Under the pieces are notes generated by a model. That model worked only from the letters and a program-made list of their open reading frames with translations, was not told where the DNA came from and made no database searches. From the NCBI RefSeq assembly GCF_017573465.1, contig NZ_JAGEPF010000024.1:124001-188000 (forward strand): DNA of 64,000 nt, written 5' to 3'. Shown piece after piece: positions 52,301 to 60,311 of the stretch; position 1 is the stretch's first letter; every line of letters starts with the position of its first letter. The position numbers and the translations under genes were made by a program. This stretch comes from Actinomadura violacea (GTDB taxonomy: Bacteria > Actinomycetota > Actinomycetes > Streptosporangiales > Streptosporangiaceae).

Positions 52301-52881
52301 GAGGCGAGGACGTGCGTCTCCATCGCCACGGTCAGGTCCCCGTACTGCATCGCGGGGAACTCGAACTGGTGGGCGTCCCAGAACGAGCGCCGGAAGACCT
52401 TGTTCCACACCGTCCGGTCCTGCAGGAGGGCGGGCTGCTGCGAGATGTGCGTGGACCGGACGGTCGCCGCATAGGGCTCGGCGTGCAGCCACGACGGCCA
52501 GACGCCCTCGTCGTCCAGGCACATGACGTTGCCGCCGGCGATGTCCGATCCGGTCGACTCCAGCGACCCGGCCAGCAGCTCGTACGCGTACGGCGGTAGC
52601 GCGTCCTCGCCATCCAGGAACGCGAGGTAGCGGCCCTCGGCGTGCCGGACGCCGGTGTTGCGCGCCGGCCCCGCGCCCGGGTCGGTGTGCGGCACCGACC
52701 GGAACCGCTCGTCGCGGCGCGCGAACGCCTCGGCGACGGCGGCGGCGCCGTCCGCGGCCCCGTCGTCCACCATGATCACTTCCAGGTCGCGCAGCGTCTG
52801 CCCGGCCAGCGACTCCAGGCATCCGGCGAGGTGCTCCCCCGCCGCGCGGAACGGTACGACGACGCTGATCTTCGGTGACAC
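49306..52881 (-). CDS. Bifunctional GT2 glycosyltransferase / CDP-glycerol glycerophosphotransferase, paralogue A
   Basis: 1191 residues. The N-terminal GT2 domain begins SPKISVVVPFRAAGEHL with DDG in EVIMVDDGAADG (about 40). The metal-binding motif is LDGEDAL rather than the usual DxDD, so metal binding may be altered. Residues about 235-800 show no recognised domain. The C-terminal TagF/TagB-like part has TWHGTPLKRLGYD (about 920), LYAPTWRDD, VRAHHLI (about 1055) and VTDYSSAMFDYAVLGRPMVFY (about 1092); the two His are catalytic in TagF. Roles: wall teichoic acid backbone and decoration. Tandem with paralogue B. Confidence 0.9.
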   Translation of the reverse strand: MSPKISVVVPFRAAGEHLAGCLESLAGQTLRDLEVIMVDDGAADGAAAVAEAFARRDERFRSVPHTDPGAGPARNTGVRHAEGRYLAFLDGEDALPPYAYELLAGSLESTGSDIAGGNVMCLDDEGVWPSWLHAEPYAATVRSTHISQQPALLQDRTVWNKVFRRSFWDAHQFEFPAMQYGDLTVAMETHVLASSVDLLDTTVHFWRHHPGAYERERPELGEIIDRMAALGMVRRVLRDRVPDLLAAYDMYALDLDVRALVHALPAASEQERRRLVELGAEIVAGADPAAASGLEAIKRLELHLLGERMLPELLEVLRFEEGGLDEVPLVAKGRFRQRWYARYPFFGDPHRAVPDEVYDVTDEFELWTRVERAGWDGDVLAIEGYAHFARLDVSSAHDSRIRMWLRDARTGREVRLDVERTRCPEATARSGQALVSYEWSGFAVRVDPEALRDGEEWRTAAWELWAEVTTAGHKAVRRVTAAAPRVRWTAARQPAEHVAVQPADGDEGFAVHVKNARAVLTGFRRVDGALELTGWTNRALGAGAAIMAARRHGGAEVFGAVTVRPAAVTPAAEGTGFSFTATLPLDGLLPLPEPADAETGADASGEEQDGDGAPYPAACRAHLLDAIDWDIRLSGEGGPLRLAMAVHLAEERFAWRGREFVVTRTAYGNLRGVERGFRPVVTAAAWDAEGRLALTGDHAADPADRPDRLVLRNSRSGEAHEVPLTWEENRFTAAFTPARLPVFGTDLPLAEGAWDLLAPTRSGDVAVVAERAGIPELPEWRRVGTHEFEVGVHQTDAVQIHSRPALSEDERGRHAQRLLQQNDYPVYLRSNLSDVVVFDSYRASQYSCNPRALYEELAKRRPDLECVWVSQDGQFAVEGEARTIQAGTREHYRTLARARYIVTNHGAPHWFAKRPGQTYLQTWHGTPLKRLGYDLKDMPYRRTEKLDWIQREVPRWDHLVSPNPFATQVMRHAFHFSGDILETGYPRNDVMSAPEWQRVGADIRKRLGIPEGKKVVLYAPTWRDDEHHAPDRRGFHLELDVETMRRALGEDHVMLVRAHHLITDRAHVPSDDFVIDVTRYPDIADLYMASDVLVTDYSSAMFDYAVLGRPMVFYTYDLERYRDHVRGFYLDLEAEAPGPLVATSEEVAEAVREAPDMEDDYSGRYDDFFVKYCPHDDGDASARVIDHVFPR

Positions 52882-52956
52882 GGGTTCTCCAGGGGTTGCG
52901 GGGTGGTGCGCGCGGTGATGTGAAGCGGCGCCGCTCGGGACGGCGCCGCGCGGTCG

Positions 52957-55900
52957 TCAGAGCACGCGGTCGAGCACGCGGGCGGCGGCCCGGCCGTCGT
53001 CGTGCGGGCAGTACCGGGCGGCGAACGCCGCGCGCGCGCCGCGGTACCCGGACTCGATCGCCGCCGGCTCGGCGAGCGCCTCGACGACCTGCTTGGACGT
53101 GCGCAGCAGCGGCCCGGGCGCCTCGGCGTCGAAGTCGAAGTAGAAGCCGCGCACGTGGTCGCGGTAGCGCTCCAGGTCGTAGGTGTAGAACAGCATCGGC
53201 CGGCCGGTGACCGCGAAGTCGAACATGGCCGAGGAGTAGTCGGTGACGAGCACGTCGCTGATCAGGAACAGCTCGGAGATGTCGGGGTAGACCGACACGT
53301 CCATCACGCAGTCGCCGGGCCGCCACTTCGGCCGGTCCGTCACCAGGTAGTGGGTGCGCAGCAGCAGGACGTGGTCGCGGCCCAGCGCCTTCCGGAACCG
53401 CTCGATGTCGAGTTCGAGGCGGAACGCCCGCTTGCCGATGGCGAAGTGGAAGTCGTCCCGCCACGTGGGCGCGTACAGCACGACGCGCTTGCCGTCCGGG
53501 ATGCCTAGTCGCCGCCGTACCGCCGTCGCCATCTCGTCGCGGTGCGGGCTGCTCAGGATGTCGTTGCGGGGATAACCGCTCTCCAGGACCTCCCCCTGGT
53601 AACCGAACGCGCGCCTGAACAGCGGCACCGAGAACGCGTTCTGCGACAGCAGCACGTCCCACTGCGGGACGTCGTGCTGCATCCAGTCCATGCCCTCGGT
53701 CCGCTTGTAGGGCATCTGCTTGACGTCGTAGCCGAGCTTCTTCAGCGGCGTGCCGTGCCAGCACTGTACGTACGTCTGGTCTTCGCGCTTGGCGAACCAC
53801 TCCTGCTGCGTCCAGTTGCCGAACACATAGCGCGCCCTGGCGAGCGCCTCGTAGTGCTCGCGGGAACCGGCCAGGACGGTCCGCGCACCGGTGGGCTTGC
53901 CGAACTGGCCGTTCTCCGTGACCCACACGCAGTCGATGTCCAGTTCCCTACGGCGAAGCTCGTCGTAGATGCCGCGCGGGTTACACGCGTACTGGCGTCC
54001 CTTGTACGCATCGAACACGGCCAGGTCGCGCACGGGCAGGTTGAGGTGCCGCCTGTAGTGCCCTGAGCGGATCCTCGCCTGCGCGTAGGGGCCGCGCTCG
54101 TCGTCGTCGAGGGCCGTCTGGATGTGGAGCTGGAGCTGGTCGGTCTTGTAGACGCGGACGTCGACGCGGTGCAGGCCCGTCTCGGTCGGCTCCGGCAGGT
54201 TCCGCAGAGCATGCCGGCGGACGACCACCGGCCGCTCCGTCCCGCCGAGCGGCGCGAACACGTCCCACCGGCCGGACACCAGCGGCCGCGACAGCCCCAG
54301 CACCGGCATCCGCTCCGGCGCGAACTTCGCGGTGAACCGGTCGCTCTCCCAGCGCAGCGGGACGGTGTGCTCCTCGCACGACCGCCGCCGCCGCAGGACC
54401 AGGGCCTCCGGGCGGCCCGCCGGATCCGTGCAGGTCCCCGACAGCCGCAGCAGCCCGTCGGGCGACCACGACACCCGGTCGACGGCCGGTGCGCTCGCGC
54501 GCACGACGACCCGCACCTGGCTGCGCCGCGTCCGCGCGACCTCCAGCTCCCCGCAGGGCGCCGGGTAGACCGCGCCGGCCGCGTCCTCCTCCAGGTACGG
54601 GCGGACGCCGCCGGGCAGGCTGATCTCCCAGTCGCCGGGATGCCGCGCCAGCGCGCCGACCGGCAGCTTCGCGCGGAACCCGTACCAGCCGTCCGCCGCG
54701 CCCTCCGCCGGCTCGACCGGGCCCGCGACCGTGGCGCGGCCCGCCTTCGGCGCCGCGGTGATCCGCGTGCCCGCCTCGATCGGCGTGCGGCTCCAGCCGT
54801 CCAGCCACAGCTCGTCGCCCTCCAGGTGCGACCCGGTGACCGTCGCGGCCGTCCGGCGCACCTGCAGGACGAACCGGCGCTTGGCCGCCACGCCCTGCAC
54901 CAGCACGCCCGGCGCGCACTCCCGGTCGTCCGGCCACTGGCGGGCGCTGAGGCGCGGGTTGGCGAACGTCCTGCGCCGCCGCAGGCCCCGGTTGACGATC
55001 TCCACGCACGGGATCCAGTCGACGTCCCGCCACCGGCCGAAGATCCGCAGCGCGGACGGGTCGATCTCCGCGACGAACCCCGACCAGTCGTAGGACACCA
55101 CCGACTGCCGCGTCCGCGCCGTCACGTCCGGGCGCCGCACCCGCCGGATCGGCACCCGCATCAGCCCGCGCCGGTTGGACGCGAGCAGCCACAGCCGGAT
55201 CCGGGAGCCGTCCTCGGTGGAGGAGTCCAGGTGCCGGATGTAGGCGTGGCCTTCGAGCCGCAGCCGCCCGCCCACCCAGGTCGCCCGGTCGATCGCCGCC
55301 GCCGGCTTCAGCTCGTCGGTCACGTCGTACACGTGCAGCGGGACGCCGCACTCCTCGTCCTCGAAGAACGGGTACTCGGCGTACCAGCGGTGCCGCAGCC
55401 CGCGCCGCACCCGCGCGGTGTCGTTGTGCTTGCCCAGCTGGACGAACCGGAGCACGTCCATCAGCTCGGGCAGCTTCTTGCGGCACAGCAGGTGCAGCTG
55501 CAGCCGCGTCATCGAGGGGAGCTTCTTGATGACGCGCGGGTTGACGCCCTCCGCGAGGGCCGCGCCCATGGCGACGAGCTCCTCGCGGTTGTCGTCATCG
55601 GTCCTGGGCAGGGCGTCGAGGACGACGCGCAGCTCGATGTCGACGAGCACGTGCTCGTCGTAGGTGGCGACGAGCTGCGGCGCGTACGAGGCCAGGCCCT
55701 CCCGCACCGTGCGCGCGGAGCGGAGACGCTGGCAGAGGTTGTCCCAGTCGTAGCGGTCCTCGGTGATGGACCCCGGACGCTTGCGCCAGTAGTAGACGGT
55801 GTCGCTCAGCACGTCCACAGACTTGGCCAGCGCGTGCGCGCGCGCCGTCACCGGCGGGTCCTCATAGAAGCCGGTGGGGAACTTCAACTCCGCGTGGTCC

Positions 55901-56403
55901 CAGAACGCCCGCCGGTACACCTTGTTCCAGGGCGTACGGTCACGGATCAGCAGTCCATGCGACGACACATGCGTCCTGGTACGGGTCTCGGTGAAAACGC
56001 CGGTGTGCAGCACCGACTGCCACGTCCGGTCGACGTCCATGCGCTCGACGTTCCCGGACGCCATGTCCGAACCAGTGCGCTCCAGCGAGCCGACCATCCT
56101 GCTGTAGGCATCGCGTTCCACCACGTCGTCGGCGTCGGCGAACGCCAGGTACTCGCCCTTGGCCAGCCGCACACCCGCGTTGCGGGACGGACCGGGCCCC
56201 TCATGGTCGCGCCCCACCAGCCGGAACCGCGGGTCGCGGTCGCACATCTCCTTGGCGATCACCGCGCCGTTGTCGTCCGACCCGTCGTCCACCATGATCA
56301 CTTCAAGGTCGCGCAGCGACTGCCCGGCGATCGACTCCAGGCACGCGCGCAGATACTCCTCGGTGTTGTGGAACGGGACGACGACGCTGAGCTTCGGGGA
56401 CAT
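52957..56403 (-). CDS. Bifunctional GT2 glycosyltransferase / CDP-glycerol glycerophosphotransferase, paralogue B
   Basis: 1148 residues. Same architecture as paralogue A: GT2 domain starting SPKLSVVVPFHNTEEYL, with intact FADADDV in the metal-binding motif (about 90), a long middle, then QCWHGTPLKKLGYDV (about 881), LYAPTWRDD, LRTHYLVTDR (about 1015) and VTDYSSAMFDFAVTGRPMLFY (about 1051). ATG 56403 has AGGAGG upstream. The gap to paralogue A is 75 bp. A further in-frame ATG lies 57 bases upstream, across a hairpin element. Likely teichoic acid polymerase for glycerol-phosphate chains. Confidence 0.91.
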   Translation of the reverse strand: MSPKLSVVVPFHNTEEYLRACLESIAGQSLRDLEVIMVDDGSDDNGAVIAKEMCDRDPRFRLVGRDHEGPGPSRNAGVRLAKGEYLAFADADDVVERDAYSRMVGSLERTGSDMASGNVERMDVDRTWQSVLHTGVFTETRTRTHVSSHGLLIRDRTPWNKVYRRAFWDHAELKFPTGFYEDPPVTARAHALAKSVDVLSDTVYYWRKRPGSITEDRYDWDNLCQRLRSARTVREGLASYAPQLVATYDEHVLVDIELRVVLDALPRTDDDNREELVAMGAALAEGVNPRVIKKLPSMTRLQLHLLCRKKLPELMDVLRFVQLGKHNDTARVRRGLRHRWYAEYPFFEDEECGVPLHVYDVTDELKPAAAIDRATWVGGRLRLEGHAYIRHLDSSTEDGSRIRLWLLASNRRGLMRVPIRRVRRPDVTARTRQSVVSYDWSGFVAEIDPSALRIFGRWRDVDWIPCVEIVNRGLRRRRTFANPRLSARQWPDDRECAPGVLVQGVAAKRRFVLQVRRTAATVTGSHLEGDELWLDGWSRTPIEAGTRITAAPKAGRATVAGPVEPAEGAADGWYGFRAKLPVGALARHPGDWEISLPGGVRPYLEEDAAGAVYPAPCGELEVARTRRSQVRVVVRASAPAVDRVSWSPDGLLRLSGTCTDPAGRPEALVLRRRRSCEEHTVPLRWESDRFTAKFAPERMPVLGLSRPLVSGRWDVFAPLGGTERPVVVRRHALRNLPEPTETGLHRVDVRVYKTDQLQLHIQTALDDDERGPYAQARIRSGHYRRHLNLPVRDLAVFDAYKGRQYACNPRGIYDELRRRELDIDCVWVTENGQFGKPTGARTVLAGSREHYEALARARYVFGNWTQQEWFAKREDQTYVQCWHGTPLKKLGYDVKQMPYKRTEGMDWMQHDVPQWDVLLSQNAFSVPLFRRAFGYQGEVLESGYPRNDILSSPHRDEMATAVRRRLGIPDGKRVVLYAPTWRDDFHFAIGKRAFRLELDIERFRKALGRDHVLLLRTHYLVTDRPKWRPGDCVMDVSVYPDISELFLISDVLVTDYSSAMFDFAVTGRPMLFYTYDLERYRDHVRGFYFDFDAEAPGPLLRTSKQVVEALAEPAAIESGYRGARAAFAARYCPHDDGRAAARVLDRVL

Positions 56404-56407
56404 GCGG

Positions 56408-56460
56408 CCTCCTAGGGACGGGGGGCCGAACCCCCGCACCCCCCGCTTCGCTTCGCTCAT
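56408..56460 (-). repeat. Short GC-rich hairpin element, copy 3 (before paralogue B)
   Basis: GGGGGG (56420-56425), CGAA region, then CCCCC, GCA, CCCCCC and GCTTCGCTTCGCTCAT. On the minus strand it begins ATGAGCGAAGCGAAGC and ends at AGGAGG, which serves as the ribosome site of the gene. The two ATGs are 57 bases apart, as in copy 2. The remaining spacer to 56679 holds only low-complexity sequence. Confidence 0.7.
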
Positions 56461-56679
56461 GCCAGTAGGTCGGTTGACGGGGGCCGCCGCCGAGCGAGAG
56501 CGGAAACCCCGCCACACCGAGCATGGTGACACGAAGTGATCAGACGAACGCGGATCGCTATTGCCAGGCCGTCCCCTGACGCAGACTTGACCCGCCCTGC
56601 CGTCCCTTTACCGCGCCCTGACCGCGACCGCCGAGGCCGATACCGCCCTCCGACCGGGCCGTCCGTCCCGAAGGAAGGG

Positions 56680-57594
56680 TCAGGCGGGGCGGATGCCCGG
56701 CGTGCCCGTGCCGAGCTCCGCGATCGCCGCGCGGACGCCCTCCGCCAGCGCCTCGAACTCCGCCGCCCGCGGCGACGTCGACCGATACCCCAGCCCGATC
56801 CGCCGGAACGGCGCCGGGTCGGCGAACCGGTGCAGCGCCAGGTTCGGCGCCCGCCGCGTCTCCACCGGCAGCGCCGTCTCCGGGACCAGCGTCACGCCGA
56901 GCCCGCCCGACACCAGCTGGACGAGCGTCGCGAGGCTCGTCGCGTACGTCGCCGACGGCGCCCGCGCGCCCACCTCGCGGCACACGTCCAGCGCCTGGTC
57001 GCGCAGGCAGTGGCCCTCGTTGAGCAGGATGACGTCCAGCTCGTTCAGCGCGTCGCGGGGCACGTCCTCGCCCTTCAGGTCGAACGACGCGGGGGTGACG
57101 AGCACGAAGTCCTCGTCGTAGAGCGGCAGCTCGGTGACGCCCTGCGCGGGCGCGGGCAGCGCGAGCAGCACCACGTCGAGCCGCCCGGCCATCAGCTCGG
57201 CGACGATGTGATCGGTCTGCTCCTCGTGCACCGACAGTTCGAGGGCGGGGAACTCCCGCGCGAGCCGCGGCAGGATGACGGGCAGCAGGTACGGCGCGAC
57301 GGTCGGGATCACGCCGACGCGCAGCGGCCCGACCAGCGGGCCGCGCACCGCCCTGACCTCCTCGACCAGCCGATCCAGCTCCGCCAGCACGTTCTCGGCC
57401 CGCCGCGCGACCCGCTCGCCCGCCGGGGTCAGCAGCACCTTGCGGGTCGTCCGCTCGACGAGGCGGGTGTCGAGGCTCTCCTCCAGCGCGGCGACGGAGC
57501 CCGACAGCGCGGGCTGGCTCATCCGCAGCGCGGCAGCGGCGTCCCGGAAGTGCAGGTGCTCGGCGAGGGCCAGGAACGCCCGGAGCTGCGACAC
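56680..57594 (-). CDS. oxyR: LysR-type hydrogen-peroxide regulator OxyR
   Basis: 304 residues. N-terminal LysR HTH: QLRAFLALAEHLHFRDAAAALRMSQPALSGSVAALE. The redox segment LNEGHCLRDQALDVC (near 188-204) has two Cys eight residues apart, equivalent to E. coli Cys199 and Cys208; with GHCLRDQ this marks it as OxyR. GTG 57594 is the only in-frame start after a TAG nine codons upstream. ahpCD lies 2.7 kb away on the other strand with a sigma cassette between, rather than adjacent. Confidence 0.93.
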   Translation of the reverse strand: MSQLRAFLALAEHLHFRDAAAALRMSQPALSGSVAALEESLDTRLVERTTRKVLLTPAGERVARRAENVLAELDRLVEEVRAVRGPLVGPLRVGVIPTVAPYLLPVILPRLAREFPALELSVHEEQTDHIVAELMAGRLDVVLLALPAPAQGVTELPLYDEDFVLVTPASFDLKGEDVPRDALNELDVILLNEGHCLRDQALDVCREVGARAPSATYATSLATLVQLVSGGLGVTLVPETALPVETRRAPNLALHRFADPAPFRRIGLGYRSTSPRAAEFEALAEGVRAAIAELGTGTPGIRPA

Positions 57595-57607
57595 CGTCGG
57601 CCTGCTG

Positions 57608-57638
57608 ATAACCGTCTCCTATCACCGCGACACCGATA
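57608..57638. promoter_or_regulatory. OxyR-like site at the oxyR start
   Basis: ATAA, seven bases, CTAT (57608-57622) matches the OxyR consensus ATAG-N7-CTAT at 7 of 8 positions, followed by CTATC-N11-GATA. The same pattern precedes ahpC. Confidence 0.55.
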
Positions 57639-57721
57639 CATAACCGCGACCTCACAATACCCGGCGTCCCCAGGGGCTCCTCGACATCGCCGCCGCCCGG
57701 CGGGCAACGGACGCGGGGCTC

Positions 57722-58330
57722 GTGAGTGTAAGAGGCGTGGAAACCGACATAGTGGCGAACATGCGCCACCCCCGCCGCGCGTCCGGCGCCCCCGGGACGG
57801 ACGTCCCCGTGGCCGGCGGCGCCGCGGCAGACGACCGCGCAGCGGCCACCGCCGCCCTCGTGGCCCTGTTCCGCGAGCACCAGCTCGCCCTGGCCCGCAC
57901 CGCCCTGATGATCGTCGGGGACCGGGCCACCGCCGAGGACGTCGTCCAGGACGCCTTCGTCGACCTCTACCGCCGGATCGACCGGCTCACCGACCACCAC
58001 CGGATGCTGCCGTACGCCCGCGCCGCGGTGGTCAACAAGTGCCGCACGGTGCTGCGGCGGCGCAAGCTGGCGTTCCGCGCGGGGCGCACGCACGAGCCGC
58101 CGGTGTGGTCGGCGGAGTCGGCGGCCATGCTCGGCGAGGAGCGCCGCGAGGTATTCCTCGCACTGCGGCGCCTGCCGCAGCGCCGCCGCGAGGCGCTGGT
58201 GCTGCGCTACTACCTGGACCTGGACGAGCGCGAGATCGCCGAGACCATGGGGATCGGCGTCGGCACGGTCCGGTCCACCGTCTCGCGGGCGCTCGCTTCG
58301 CTCGCCGATCTGCTCGGGGAAAAAGCATGA
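57722..58330 (+). CDS. ECF (SigE/SigM-like) RNA polymerase sigma factor
   Basis: Up to 202 residues; the first ~40 are disordered and an internal ATG at 57761 is possible. Region 2: LFREHQLALARTALMIVGDR then AEDVVQDAFVDLYRRIDRL (about 50-90). Region 4: LRRLPQRRREALVLRYYLDL, then EIAETMGIGVGTVRSTVSRALASL (about 140-195). ATGA overlap with the next gene. No upstream ribosome site is clear. It interrupts the usual oxyR-ahpC neighbourhood. Confidence 0.88.
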   Translation: MSVRGVETDIVANMRHPRRASGAPGTDVPVAGGAAADDRAAATAALVALFREHQLALARTALMIVGDRATAEDVVQDAFVDLYRRIDRLTDHHRMLPYARAAVVNKCRTVLRRRKLAFRAGRTHEPPVWSAESAAMLGEERREVFLALRRLPQRRREALVLRYYLDLDEREIAETMGIGVGTVRSTVSRALASLADLLGEKA

Positions 58331-59415
58331 CCAGGACCGAAGAGAGGCTCCGCGACGCGTTCGGCGCCGCCGCCGCAGGCATTCCGGACGGCTCGCTCGT
58401 ACCGCTCACCGTCCCGTCCCGGCGCCGGCACCGCCCCTGGTTCGCGCCCGCGGCCGTCGCGGCCGGGCTGGCCGCCGTCGTGGTCGGCGGCGCCGCGGTG
58501 GGCGGCGTCGTGCCGCACACGACCCGCAGCGGTCCCGCCGCGCCGGCGGGCGCACCTCGGCATGTCGTCGCGATCCGGGACGGGCGCGCGGTCGTCGAGG
58601 ACGCCGCCGGCGGCGGACTCACGCAGGTGGCGGCCCTGCCCGGCCGCTACGACGCGGTCGCCGCGACGGGCGACCGGCGGACGTTCTTCCTCGCCGGCAA
58701 GGCGGGCGGCGACTCCTACGCCTTCTACAGGCTCGCCCTCGGCGCGGACGGGAAGCCGTCGGCGCCGCAGCGGCTCCCCGGCGGGACCGTCCGGCTCGAC
58801 TCGGGATTCGGCAAGCCCGAGAACCTCGCCGCCAGTCCCGACGGCTCCCGGCTCGCCGTCGTCGGCACCGCCGCCGGACGGTCCGAGGCCGTCGTCATCG
58901 ACGTCCGCACCGGCGGCCACCGCACCTGGAGCACGCCCGGCGCGGGGACCGTCACCAGCGCGACGTGGGCGCCCGACAACCGCGTCCTCGGCTTCCTCCA
59001 GAGTCCCGGCGACGCGTCCGAGCACGCGGTGCTGCGGCTCCTCGACACCGGCCGCCCCGGCTCCGACCTGCTGTCCTCCCGCGTCGTCCGCCCCGCCGAG
59101 GTCACCGGCACGCGGGTGGACGGGCTGATCAACGTGTTCGTCCTCAACCCCGACGGACGGACCGCGACGGCCCAGATCCAGGGGCCCAAGCACGGCCGGA
59201 ACGACGACGCCTCCTTCGTCCTCGCGACGCTGTCGACGGGGACCTGGCAGCCGACGGGACGGGCCGTCCGGCTGCCCGGCGACTCCTTCTTCGTCAAGGC
59301 CGACGGGTCCGGCGCGCACTTCCTGCAGCTCGTCGACGGCCGGCCCGGACGCGTCGACGGCGACGCGTTCACCTGGCTGAGCGGGGCCGCCGACTACGAC
59401 GACGTCGCCTGGTGA
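58327..59415 (+). CDS. Membrane-anchored WD40-like propeller protein paired with the sigma factor
   Basis: 362 residues. A cytoplasmic N-terminus (TEERLRDAFGAAAAGIPDGS) of about 43 residues, one helix (AAVAAGLAAVVVGGAAVGGVV, about 40-62), and an extracellular beta-rich domain with blade-like repeats such as ASPDGSRLAVVGTAAG and LNPDGRTATAQIQG. Such ECF-coupled membrane proteins often act as anti-sigma or sensor partners; no zinc anti-sigma motif is visible. Translationally coupled to the sigma gene. Confidence 0.8.
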   Translation: MTRTEERLRDAFGAAAAGIPDGSLVPLTVPSRRRHRPWFAPAAVAAGLAAVVVGGAAVGGVVPHTTRSGPAAPAGAPRHVVAIRDGRAVVEDAAGGGLTQVAALPGRYDAVAATGDRRTFFLAGKAGGDSYAFYRLALGADGKPSAPQRLPGGTVRLDSGFGKPENLAASPDGSRLAVVGTAAGRSEAVVIDVRTGGHRTWSTPGAGTVTSATWAPDNRVLGFLQSPGDASEHAVLRLLDTGRPGSDLLSSRVVRPAEVTGTRVDGLINVFVLNPDGRTATAQIQGPKHGRNDDASFVLATLSTGTWQPTGRAVRLPGDSFFVKADGSGAHFLQLVDGRPGRVDGDAFTWLSGAADYDDVAW

Positions 59416-59514
59416 CCCGTCCCGGCCGCCTTCGGACGCCCCTGACGGCTGACGCACGCCCGCCGGCACTGGTGTAATCAGTGCTCACTTGCACCGGAAG
59501 TCAGGGGCTCCCCG

Positions 59515-60003
59515 ATGCCGTTCGAGCAGCCGATCGCCACGGGCCACATCACCGTGAACGCCTCCCCCGCCGCGGTCTACCGGATCGTCAGCGACCCGCC
59601 CGTCATGATCACTTTCGCCGAGGAGGCGTACCGCGCCCGCTGGCTCGGCCGCGCGACCCGCGCGGCCGTCGGCGCGCGCTTCCGCGGCTACAACCGCAAG
59701 GGCCGCCGCCGCTGGTTCACCAACTGCACCGTCATCGCCGCCCGCGAGGACGAGCGGTTCGCCTACGACGTCGACGCCCCGCTCGGGGTGCCGATCTCCC
59801 GCTGGCAGTACGACATCGAGCCCGCCGAGGACGGCCGGGCCTGCACCGTCACCGAGACGAACTGGCTGCGCGTCCCGGTCTGGCTCATCCCGTTCGCCAT
59901 CGCGCTGACCGGAACCGTCAACCGGCCCGCGCACAACCGCCGCAACATCGCCACCACCCTCGAACGCCTCAAGGCGCACCTCGAAGGCGCCCGCACGTCC
60001 TGA
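59515..60003 (+). CDS. SRPBCC family protein
   Basis: 162 residues, a polyketide-cyclase/dehydrase-like fold: TGHITVNASPAAVYRIVSDPPVM is the first strand-helix. GYNRKGRRRWFTNCTVIAAREDERFAYDV and TVTETNWLRVPVWLIPFAIALTG follow. An amphipathic hydrophobic segment near 122-137 could contact membrane or ligand. CAGGGG precedes the ATG. It belongs to the group between oxyR and ahpC with no obvious role there. Confidence 0.82.
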   Translation: MPFEQPIATGHITVNASPAAVYRIVSDPPVMITFAEEAYRARWLGRATRAAVGARFRGYNRKGRRRWFTNCTVIAAREDERFAYDVDAPLGVPISRWQYDIEPAEDGRACTVTETNWLRVPVWLIPFAIALTGTVNRPAHNRRNIATTLERLKAHLEGARTS

Positions 60004-60147
60004 CCGCGGTGGAGATCCTCTATGCTCGTCCACTACGGAGAGTGTCCATTATCCGGGGCGCGGATGTGATCTCCATCTACATCGGGCGCCTGCCCGGGCC
60101 TTGGATCGGAGCCTTTGCGCCGGTCCCGTAGGGTCTGCGGAGATTCA

Positions 60148-60178
60148 ATAAGAACCTCCTATCAATCCGTTGTGATAG
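60148..60178. promoter_or_regulatory. OxyR-like site in the 308-bp gap upstream of ahpC
   Basis: ATAA, seven bases, CTATC (60148-60163) gives the same ATAA-N5-TCCTATCA string seen at oxyR. CTATC-N10-GATAG forms a dyad to 60178. The rest of the gap (60004-60311) is AT-richer than its surroundings but holds no gene I can support. Confidence 0.55.
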
Positions 60179-60311
60179 ATCGATTTCTCTTTTCTTTGCC
60201 CGTGCGGCACGCTGAGTGACATCAGCCGCCGGGCGCGCGTCATCGCCGCAGGCGGCCTTCCACGCCTCTCCGGACCGAGAGGCGACCCTTTTCCGTCACA
60301 GAGGAGAATGC

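Noticed and set aside
49681..52599. 972-codon plus-strand frame opposite glycosyltransferase paralogue A
   Set aside because: Antisense shadow; the minus-strand product has clear GT2 and TagF motifs over the same bases.
60018..60068. Short leader-like reading frame in the gap before ahpC
   Set aside because: A 15-codon frame without a ribosome site and without resemblance to known leader peptides.
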